From NCBI RefSeq assembly GCF_001690985.1, contig NZ_MAJS01000005.1:197080-261079 (forward strand): a DNA stretch of 64,000 nt. Direction: 5' to 3'. The notes under the pieces were generated by a model. That model did not search any database. It saw only the letters and a program-made list of their open reading frames with translations, and was not told the DNA's origin. This stretch comes from Aliivibrio sp. 1S175 (GTDB lineage: Bacteria; Pseudomonadota; Gammaproteobacteria; Enterobacterales; Vibrionaceae). The first letter of the stretch is position 1. Each line of letters opens with the position of its first letter. Shown here in pieces: positions 57,441 to 64,000 of the stretch. The position numbers and the translations under genes are program-made.

Positions 57441-58967
57441 ATGGGATTAGCTATCATACATAGTCGAGCATGCGTAGGTGTAGAGGCTCCAGAAGTCACG
57501 GTTGAAGTGCATATTAGTAATGGAATGCCGGGATTCAGTTTGGTTGGATTACCAGAAACCACAGTAAAAGAAGCAAAAGACAGAGTAAGAAGCGCGATAA
57601 TTAATGCGAACTTTGAATTTCCATCAAAACGAATTACGGTAAATTTAGCGCCTGCTGATTTACCCAAAGAAGGCGGGAGGTTTGATCTCCCTATTGCTCT
57701 TGGAATTCTTGCAGCATCTGATCAGATCCCTGAAAAAAAGTTAGCTGATCATGAATTTGTCGGTGAACTAGCCTTGTCTGGAGAGCTTCGTAAAGTTAAA
57801 GGAGTATTACCAGCAGCATTGGCTTCACTAAAATCGAACCGTTGTTTAATTGTACCTGATGACAATGGGGATCAAGCGGCACTGGTGGGTAAAGATATTC
57901 ATAAATCTGCACCTCATTTATTATCGGTGTGCGCTTTTTTATGTGGGCAACAACAACTTGGTTTATTTACATCTTCAGTGATAGATGAGCCTGTAAAGTA
58001 CCTCGAACGTGACCTACAAGATATTATTGGCCAGCAACAAGGAAAAAGAGCATTAGAAATAGCGGCGGCGGGTGGACACAATTTATTGTACCTAGGACCT
58101 CCTGGGACAGGTAAAACGATGCTCGCTTCTCGTATGAGTGATTTACTACCTGAAATGACTAATGATGAAGCGCTTGAAACGGCCGCAGTGGCTTCGCTTA
58201 CTCATCAACATATTAATGAATCTAATTGGCGATCTCGCCCATTTCGTTCTCCCCATCATTCCAGCTCTATGGCAGCGTTGGTTGGTGGTGGTTCTATTCC
58301 TAGACCGGGAGAAATATCATTAGCACATAATGGCATTCTATTTTTAGATGAAATGCCCGAGTTTGAGCGAAAAGTACTCGACTCATTAAGAGAGCCATTA
58401 GAGTCTGGAGAGATTGTTATTTCTCGAGCAGCAAGTAAGACTCGATTCCCTGCACGTTTTCAATTAGTAGGGGCATTAAACCCCAGCCCTACTGGCTATT
58501 ATGAGGGGAATCAAACGCGAACTAATCCTCAATTAATTATTCGTTACCTTAATCGAATCTCAGGACCATTACTTGACCGTTTTGATATGTCATTAGAGAT
58601 ACCTCTCTTACCTAAAGGAACATTAACAGAAGGAGGAGATAGAGGGGAATCTACAGAGAAAGTAAAGGCGAGAGTTCTTGTTGCTCGTGCCAGAATGCTT
58701 GAACGTTGTAATAAAGTGAATGCATTATTAGGTAGTAGAGAGGTTGAAAAATATTGTCCATTAATAAAGGAAGATGCGGCATTTTTAGAAAATACACTTC
58801 ATCAACTTGGTCTTTCTATCCGAGCTTATCATCGTATTATTAAGGTATCGAGAACCATTGCTGATTTGGCTGGCGAAGAACACATCCAAAGAATTCATTT
58901 AGCTGAAGCGGTGGGATATAGAGCAATGGATAGGCTTTTAAAACAACTGTCCGCACAAGTTGTTTAA
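57441..58967 (+). CDS. comM: YifB/ComM family AAA+ ATPase (Mg chelatase-like)
   Basis: A 508-residue AAA+ protein. In naturally competent bacteria ComM is a helicase that extends branch migration during integration of transforming DNA. The N-terminal Lon-like domain (VEAPEVTVEVHISNGMPGFSLVGLPE) is followed by Walker A LGPPGTGKTMLASR, Walker B GILFLDEMPEF and the sensor region. Length fits the family (E. coli YifB 506). It is divergent from the ilv operon, as yifB is in E. coli. Confidence 0.95.
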   Translation: MGLAIIHSRACVGVEAPEVTVEVHISNGMPGFSLVGLPETTVKEAKDRVRSAIINANFEFPSKRITVNLAPADLPKEGGRFDLPIALGILAASDQIPEKKLADHEFVGELALSGELRKVKGVLPAALASLKSNRCLIVPDDNGDQAALVGKDIHKSAPHLLSVCAFLCGQQQLGLFTSSVIDEPVKYLERDLQDIIGQQQGKRALEIAAAGGHNLLYLGPPGTGKTMLASRMSDLLPEMTNDEALETAAVASLTHQHINESNWRSRPFRSPHHSSSMAALVGGGSIPRPGEISLAHNGILFLDEMPEFERKVLDSLREPLESGEIVISRAASKTRFPARFQLVGALNPSPTGYYEGNQTRTNPQLIIRYLNRISGPLLDRFDMSLEIPLLPKGTLTEGGDRGESTEKVKARVLVARARMLERCNKVNALLGSREVEKYCPLIKEDAAFLENTLHQLGLSIRAYHRIIKVSRTIADLAGEEHIQRIHLAEAVGYRAMDRLLKQLSAQVV

Positions 58968-59054
58968 TGCCTTTTTATTTAGATAGAAATAAAGATGATT
59001 ACAAAAATAAAGTGAGGCTTGTTATGATATGACTAATGTCTACCCTGCTAATAA

Positions 59055-59924
59055 ATGAAGAATCCTATGTTTGCTAATATTCGACTGGTTATCAGTGTTT
59101 TGCTTGTTGTGCTTAATACGGCATTAACCTCTTTGGTTATCAGTTTTTTTGCTGTAATTAAGCTTATTCTCCCTTTTGCGGTGATAAAAAAGATCACTGT
59201 TTCAATGGCAAATAAAACACTATGGGGATGGGCAACGCTGAACCTTTGGATGTTGAATGTGAACAACAACATTGAGTGGGTTATTGATGGTGGGGATGAA
59301 TTATCCCAAGATAATTGGTATTTGCTTCTTTCTAATCACGTTAGCTGGGCTGATATCGTTATTTTGTCTTCGGTAATGAAAGATAAAATCCCAATGGCTA
59401 AATTCTTTTTGAAGTATGAGTTACTTTATGTCCCTTTTGTGGGATTGGCGTGCTGGGGAGCCGATATGCCTTTTATGCGTCGTGATCCTGAGCGCCGTGA
59501 GGATGATTTTAAAGCGATTCAAAAATCGTGTGAAAACTTTCGAGCGGTACCAACAACGGTTGTTAACTTTGTTGAAGGAACACGTGCAACACCTGAAAAA
59601 TTAAAAGAGGCTCGTACGCCTTATCAGCATCTATTTAAGCCAAAAATAGGTGGTGTTGCATTTACTCTTTCTGCTATGGGGGAATTATTTGATGGTATTG
59701 TGGACGTCACTCTTGCATACCCAAACAATCAAGACTCTCCTTTTATTGATATGCTTCAAGGTAAACTAACTAAAGTGGTTGTTCGTATTAACTTGCATGA
59801 AAATGACGAAAGAGTGAATGGTGATTACTTTGGTGATAAAGCGTTTAAACGCAGCTTTCATAAGTGGATAAATGATTTATGGAAAGAGAAAGATGAGTAC
59901 CTGCAAGGTCTTTTGAAAAAGTGA
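59055..59924 (+). CDS. 1-acyl-glycerol-3-phosphate acyltransferase family protein (YihG-like)
   Basis: A 289-residue membrane acyltransferase of the PlsC superfamily. An N-terminal hydrophobic region (~10-45) precedes the catalytic HX4D motif NHVSWAD and the later FVEGTR substrate motif. It resembles E. coli YihG, which adds an acyl chain to lysophosphatidic acid as an alternative to PlsC and lies next to dsbA there too. A second ATG four codons later is an alternative start, since neither has a strong ribosome site. Confidence 0.88.
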   Translation: MKNPMFANIRLVISVLLVVLNTALTSLVISFFAVIKLILPFAVIKKITVSMANKTLWGWATLNLWMLNVNNNIEWVIDGGDELSQDNWYLLLSNHVSWADIVILSSVMKDKIPMAKFFLKYELLYVPFVGLACWGADMPFMRRDPERREDDFKAIQKSCENFRAVPTTVVNFVEGTRATPEKLKEARTPYQHLFKPKIGGVAFTLSAMGELFDGIVDVTLAYPNNQDSPFIDMLQGKLTKVVVRINLHENDERVNGDYFGDKAFKRSFHKWINDLWKEKDEYLQGLLKK

Positions 59925-59938
59925 ATTTAGGAATATAA

Positions 59939-59968
59939 AAAAGGGAGCGAATTATCGCTCCCTTTTTG
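59939..59968. terminator. Bidirectional terminator between the acyltransferase and dsbA
   Basis: AAGGGAGCGA-ATTA-TCGCTCCCTTTTT, perfect 9-10 bp hairpin with A-rich and T-rich flanks, between convergent genes. Confidence 0.92.
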
Positions 59969-59997
59969 CATCTATTTTTTTAAACTAGACTGTTTTA

Positions 59998-60600
59998 TTA
60001 TTTCTTAAGTAACCAGTTAACGAGTTCGTAGTATTCTTCAGCGCTTTGAATTTTAGCTGTTTCAACAAGGTATTTATTATTAACGATAACCGCAGGAACC
60101 CCTGTTAGACCGCTGTCTTGGAATGCTTTATCAAAACGGTTAACCATAGAGTTAATTGCAAAACTATTGTAAGTCCCATCGAATTCATCAGCATTAACAC
60201 CTTCATCTAGGAAGATTTGACGAAGTTCTTTATCGTTACGTGGTGGCTTGTTCATTGTATGAATACGGTTGAATAGAACAGGAATCATTTTGTCTTCAAT
60301 GCCAAGAGAAACCATTGTTGCGTAGGCTTTACTCATTGATAAACCCATTTTACCACCCATGAAAGAAACGTGAGTTTTCTTAAAGGTTGCATTTTCTGGC
60401 AGTGTTTTCTTTAATCCCTGAATTAGAGGTTCAAAGCTGCTGCAGTGTGGGCAGTAGAAAGAGAAAAATTCATTTACAGTTGGTGTTTTTGATTCAGGAA
60501 GGTTTAGAACTTTATAGTAATCACCTTCGGTAAAATTTGCCGCATTAACTGAAAAACTTAGTACTAAAGCACCAAACAGTGCCATCATTTTCTTCATCAT
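59998..60600 (-). CDS. dsbA: Thiol:disulfide interchange protein DsbA
   Basis: The periplasmic oxidant that introduces disulfides into exported proteins and is re-oxidised by DsbB. The redox site is CPHC (C50-C53), with the cis-proline in GVPAVIV. The start at 60600 gives a clean signal peptide ([20 protein letters not shown]) and has GGAG 10 nt upstream; seven codons further upstream would add a charged stretch before the signal. Length is 200 (E. coli precursor 208). Confidence 0.97.
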   Translation of the reverse strand: MMKKMMALFGALVLSFSVNAANFTEGDYYKVLNLPESKTPTVNEFFSFYCPHCSSFEPLIQGLKKTLPENATFKKTHVSFMGGKMGLSMSKAYATMVSLGIEDKMIPVLFNRIHTMNKPPRNDKELRQIFLDEGVNADEFDGTYNSFAINSMVNRFDKAFQDSGLTGVPAVIVNNKYLVETAKIQSAEEYYELVNWLLKK

Positions 60601-60649
60601 GTGTAACTTTCTCCAATCCATTTGTGTTTGTTTTATTATTTTAGCGGTA

Positions 60650-61633
60650 TTACCACTGTGGCATTAGTTCTAAAGGGGCATCATTTAATGCCGCTATTTG
60701 TTCTTTAAAACTTAGAACTTGACCTTCCCAGTATTTTGCGTCGGCAAACCATGGGAATGCAACAGGAAAAGCCGGGTCTTGCCAGCGTTTAGCTAACCAT
60801 GCCATGTAGTGTACCATTCGTAGACCACGTAAAGGCTCTATTAGTTTCAGTTGGTTGTGGTCAAAATCGCAATATTCAGAATAAGCCTCAACCAGAATAT
60901 CTAATTGAACCAGTTTATCTTGTCGTTCACCATTTAATAGCATCCAAATATCTTGAGCGGCAGGACCATTTCTCGCATCATCTAAATCAACAAACAGCGG
61001 ACCATCACGCCACAGGATATTACTAGGGTGACAGTCACCATGTAAGCGAATTGCTTTGCTTGGTTGCCAATGATCTTCTATTCGACTAATTAGCATATCA
61101 AGATCAGAGAAGAAGCTATTTTCTAAATATGAAGGAATAAAAGAGCTATTTTCTAATAATTTACGAGGTTGATATAGATATTCGTCTAATCCAAGTGTTG
61201 GACGGTGAGTGAATAATTCGGATTCTCCCACTTTATGAATTCTGCCTAAGAATCGCCCTACCCATTCAAGTTGGTCAAAATTATCCACTTCAAATGTGCG
61301 TCCACCTAAACTATCAAATAATGCAAACCAATAACCGTTAGCAAAATGGAGTGTTTTGCCATTTATTTCTAATGGTGCGGCAATTGGTATGTCTTGTTGT
61401 ACTAGTTGTTTTGCAAAAAGGTGCTCTTCTAATATTTGCAATTCAGACCAACGTTGAGGGCGATAAAACTTAACGACATAGCGACGCTTTTCTTCATCAG
61501 TAAATTGATAAACTCTGTTCTCGTAGCTATTTAAAGCTAAAAAACCAGACTCAGCGCGAACACCAATATCAGCTAAAGCGTTCCATAATATATCAGGGGT
61601 AAGAGTACTGAAATTAAAGGCGTGTTCAGACAT
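60650..61633 (-). CDS. srkA: Stress response kinase A (SrkA/RdoA/YihE)
   Basis: A cytoplasmic Ser/Thr kinase-like protein of the choline-kinase fold that helps survival under envelope and oxidative stress. The brace [13 protein letters not shown] and the metal aspartate in [10 protein letters not shown] are intact. The N terminus [14 protein letters not shown] matches E. coli (MNNSAFTFQTL), so I place the start at 61633, nine codons inside the longest frame. Length is 327. It precedes dsbA by 49 bp, as rdoA does in E. coli, where the pair is partly Cpx-controlled. Confidence 0.96.
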   Translation of the reverse strand: MSEHAFNFSTLTPDILWNALADIGVRAESGFLALNSYENRVYQFTDEEKRRYVVKFYRPQRWSELQILEEHLFAKQLVQQDIPIAAPLEINGKTLHFANGYWFALFDSLGGRTFEVDNFDQLEWVGRFLGRIHKVGESELFTHRPTLGLDEYLYQPRKLLENSSFIPSYLENSFFSDLDMLISRIEDHWQPSKAIRLHGDCHPSNILWRDGPLFVDLDDARNGPAAQDIWMLLNGERQDKLVQLDILVEAYSEYCDFDHNQLKLIEPLRGLRMVHYMAWLAKRWQDPAFPVAFPWFADAKYWEGQVLSFKEQIAALNDAPLELMPQW

Positions 61634-61689
61634 GGTCATTCTCAAATAAAAAGGACTCACTATGAGCCCTTTGAGTAATAATAGTGTGA

Positions 61690-63108
61690 TTATAGCGGTT
61701 TAAAGAAACGGCTTTCTGCTTTTATCACTTGTTGGTCATCATTTTTAATTTCAAAAATAATGGTGGTAATAGCTGTTGTTAAATTATCAGAGCTAACCCC
61801 TAAACTGATTGGCAAACTAAATACCTCTCCAGGTTCGACACTTATCTTCTCTGAACCATACCAAGTCACCTCTTCTAGACCAATGACCGTTAGTTGATAA
61901 CGTTGTATCTGCTGTGTTTTATTAATGATTTTTAATGTGTAAGTATTTTCCACTAATCCAGCATTATTAATACGGGACAACTGGTTTCTATCTCGTAATA
62001 CATCAAGCCCCATAGGGTCTACTGTCGCTATTTGAGCAAAAAACAAACCCATCATTAATGTCATGATCAAGCCATAACCAATCAGTTTTGGGCGCATTAT
62101 ATGAGTTTTATTACCGGCGAGTTTATGCTCCGTTGTATAACTAATAAGGTCTTTTTCGTACCCCATTTTATCCATAGTTTCATTACATGCATCTATACAA
62201 GCACCACAGTTAATGCATTCGTATTGAAGACCATCACGAATATCAATCCCTGTAGGACAGACTTGGACGCATAAGTTGCAATCAATACAATCGCCTAAGC
62301 CTAGTTCTTTGTGATCCTTCTTGCGAGACCTTGGGCCTCGACTCTCACCTCGTTTAGGGTCGTAACCAACGATGTAGGTATCTTTATCAAACATTGCTGA
62401 TTGGAATCGAGCATAAGGGCACATATGTAAACAAACGATAGATCGCATCCAACCCGCGTTTCCATAGGTACAGGCAGCAAAAAATAGAATCCAAAATGCG
62501 GGTAAGAAGTCACTGCTGAAAGTGAAAAAATCGAGGACTAACTCTTTTACTGGAACGAAATAACCAACGAATGTGAGCCCTGTAGCGATAGCTATAGCGA
62601 CCCATGCGATGTGTTTGATTATTTTTCTAACCAATAAATTAGAGGTCATAGGCATTTGATCTTGCTTGCGTCGCTTATTGGCTGAGCCTTCTGATTTTTC
62701 CTCAAACCAGATATACATAAATGTCCAAACAGTTTGAGGGCAAAGATACCCACACCATACTCGGCCTAAAAAGGTGGTAATAAAGAAGAGTCCGAAGGCG
62801 GCAATAACAAAAAGAAGAGCAAGTAAGGTGAGATCTTGAGGGAATAGCGTAGTACCAAAAAAGTTAAATTGTTGGTGGCCGATATCTAATAAAATAGCTT
62901 GGCGATCATCAAATGATACCCAAGGTGTTAAAACAAAAAGAGCTAATAAAAACCAACCGCCATAACGACGTAATTTTTGGAAGGTGCCTTTACTTTGTCG
63001 AACGTAAATACCTGAATTTGGGTTAAAGCGATCACTGCTGGATTTATGTGTTTTGGGGTTAAACTGCTTTGGAGTCACATCTTTGATGTCGATCTTATCC
63101 TGACTCAT
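61690..63108 (-). CDS. ccoG: Cytochrome c oxidase accessory protein CcoG (FixG/RdxA)
   Basis: A membrane ferredoxin-like protein with about five membrane helices that reduces copper for assembly of cbb3-type oxidase. WCGYLCPQTVW supplies the CX3CP copper-reduction motif; the cytoplasmic domain carries two 4Fe-4S sets, CIDCNLCVQVCP and CINCGACIDACN. The C-terminal ~120 residues form the immunoglobulin-like domain. Length is 472. The oxidase operon itself is not in this window. Confidence 0.95.
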   Translation of the reverse strand: MSQDKIDIKDVTPKQFNPKTHKSSSDRFNPNSGIYVRQSKGTFQKLRRYGGWFLLALFVLTPWVSFDDRQAILLDIGHQQFNFFGTTLFPQDLTLLALLFVIAAFGLFFITTFLGRVWCGYLCPQTVWTFMYIWFEEKSEGSANKRRKQDQMPMTSNLLVRKIIKHIAWVAIAIATGLTFVGYFVPVKELVLDFFTFSSDFLPAFWILFFAACTYGNAGWMRSIVCLHMCPYARFQSAMFDKDTYIVGYDPKRGESRGPRSRKKDHKELGLGDCIDCNLCVQVCPTGIDIRDGLQYECINCGACIDACNETMDKMGYEKDLISYTTEHKLAGNKTHIMRPKLIGYGLIMTLMMGLFFAQIATVDPMGLDVLRDRNQLSRINNAGLVENTYTLKIINKTQQIQRYQLTVIGLEEVTWYGSEKISVEPGEVFSLPISLGVSSDNLTTAITTIIFEIKNDDQQVIKAESRFFKPL

Positions 63109-63372
63109 TATTCTTCCTAATTATTTTTATGAGGTATCCCAACGTGGTTTATTGAGCGTAACCACTTATTTGTTGGTGATATTAAGACATTGCGGCTCAA
63201 TTATAGCCTGATGAGTAGGTTGAATTCGTAAGAAGGTTCAAATTTAGTTAAAAAAGTGTATTTTATTTGTGGCAGGATAACGTATGTATTTATTGAACTA
63301 CCCAAGTAAATATTGTTGACGCGAGTTCTGAATATTACTTGGGTATGAAGTTGGTATTAAGGTCTTTATGGC

Positions 63373-63636
63373 TTATAACAGTCCACGAGCTCTTAAAATT
63401 GCGGTTTTGAAATCATCTTCTTGGTCTTTAGCAAGGCCTGGGATCATCTCTGTTTTCTCACTGTTTCTCATTTTTAAATGATAAATAAGAACATCATCAG
63501 TTAGATCTTCAAGTTTGCCTTCGTACCTAGTTTCTTCTGCTAGCTTTATAATAAACTGCATTAGATTTAGTTCTGGTTCTTTTTTCCATTCAGGATGGAT
63601 TAATTCGATTAATTCATTAACACGATGGCATTTCAT
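63373..63636 (-). CDS. yihD: YihD family protein (DUF1040)
   Basis: An 87-residue protein of unknown function, closely similar to E. coli Yih[39 protein letters not shown] and [22 protein letters not shown]. The ribosome site AGGGAGAA is strong. E. coli also has yihD beside rdoA (srkA) and dsbA; here ccoG is inserted between. Confidence 0.95.
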   Translation of the reverse strand: MKCHRVNELIELIHPEWKKEPELNLMQFIIKLAEETRYEGKLEDLTDDVLIYHLKMRNSEKTEMIPGLAKDQEDDFKTAILRARGLL

Positions 63637-63717
63637 TGAGCATTCTCCCTATAATTATTAGGGTTAGTATATCTAAGTTATAAAAGATGTTAAGTGGGAT
63701 GTAACGGTTGTTTTCAG

Positions 63718-63750
63718 AAAAAAAAGCGCAACCAATAGGTCACGCTTTTT
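63718..63750 (-). terminator. Terminator of the 55-residue orphan gene
   Basis: AAAAGCG-ACC-AATA-GGT-CGCTTTT, with two paired blocks separated by CA bulges, and T8 on the minus strand, directly after the stop of the 55-residue gene. Confidence 0.85.
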
Positions 63751-63752
63751 AA

Positions 63753-63920
63753 TTATGCCGCGAATGAAATTTCTTTTAGAGTTTCTGGTTTTTCTGAAAC
63801 TATTAAAGTCATTTCAGGGACGTTCTTTTTCGTTACAGCAACTTTTACAAAGTGGCTGCGACGACGATCCACGCTGTGCGTTGAAGCAGAGCGTGAGAAC
63901 CTGACAGTCATAGGACGCAT
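63753..63920 (-). CDS. Small hypothetical protein, 55 residues
   Basis: Not recognised. The frame starts MRPMTVRFSRSASTHSVDRR, is rich in Arg, Ser and Lys in its first half and ends VSEKPETLKEISFAA. A TAGAGAT sequence about 8 nt upstream may be the ribosome site; an internal ATG at codon 4 is an alternative. A strong terminator 2 bp after the stop argues that it is a real gene. No signal peptide or membrane helix is seen. Confidence 0.65.
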   Translation of the reverse strand: MRPMTVRFSRSASTHSVDRRRSHFVKVAVTKKNVPEMTLIVSEKPETLKEISFAA

Positions 63921-64000
63921 TGTCGATCTCTATAGCCAGGCACTTCCTTGGCCAAATTAATGACCTAACTATTTATGAGTTACATCAAAATGGAACTCGT

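Overview
This window is the replication-origin region of a gammaproteobacterial primary chromosome, most likely chromosome I of an Aliivibrio/Vibrio fischeri-type species. The grounds are the gene order around dnaA (gyrB-recF-dnaN-dnaA, then rpmH-rnpA-yidD-yidC-mnmE-mioC, oriC, mnmG-rsmG-parA-parB-atp operon-glmU), an amino-acid ABC transporter placed between dnaA and rpmH as in vibrios, strong similarity of most proteins to E. coli and Vibrio relatives, and A+T-rich intergenic DNA. The species name is an inference. The sequence is almost entirely ordinary core genome, without phage, transposase or CRISPR.

Layout. 1-6.2 kb (minus strand): the start of thiC behind a TPP riboswitch; a CLC-family antiporter behind a fluoride riboswitch and terminator; a small orphan; a lipoprotein zinc protease. 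6.2-6.8 kb: tRNA-Trp preceded by three near-identical ~127-bp tandem units carrying its 3' half and terminator. 6.9-13.2 kb: hemG-trkH-yigZ, divergent from fadBA with a FadR-like operator. 13.3-24.2 kb: acuI, a LysR regulator, tusA, small membrane proteins, a MalS-like lipoprotein with a damaged active site, glyQS, avtA and ibpA with a heat-shock promoter and a ROSE-like thermosensor leader. 24.5-30.7 kb: gyrB, recF, dnaN, dnaA. 30.9-37.8 kb: ABC transporter, ribosomal protein L34/RNase P/YidC block, mnmE, mioC. 37.75-38.17 kb: oriC with three perfect DnaA boxes, a GATC-rich AT-rich unwinding region and flanking mioC/mnmG. 38.2-51.1 kb: mnmG, rsmG, parAB, the nine-gene atp operon, glmU. 51.2-57.3 kb (minus): a cold-shock protein and an ilvGMDA operon with a newly located leader peptide and attenuator, but without ilvE. 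57.4-64 kb: comM, an acyltransferase, dsbA, srkA, ccoG, yihD and a 55-residue orphan.

How it fits together. ParB encoded here should load on three near-perfect parS sites found inside the window (about 1.5, 10.4 and 27.7 kb), all on the left side of oriC and all embedded in coding sequence. DnaA, its boxes and the sliding clamp sit beside the origin. The main regulatory layers readable from the DNA are two metabolite or ion riboswitches (TPP, fluoride), an ilv attenuator, a FadR operator, and a sigma-32 plus RNA-thermometer pair.

The items most worth a second look are the fluoride riboswitch with a fluoride-type CLC protein (easily misannotated as chloride channel ClcA), the tRNA-Trp half-gene tandem array, the ROSE-like leader, the parS trio, the degenerate MalS homologue, the long palindrome after gyrB, and the absence of ilvE. 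I do not see a wholly new multi-gene system.
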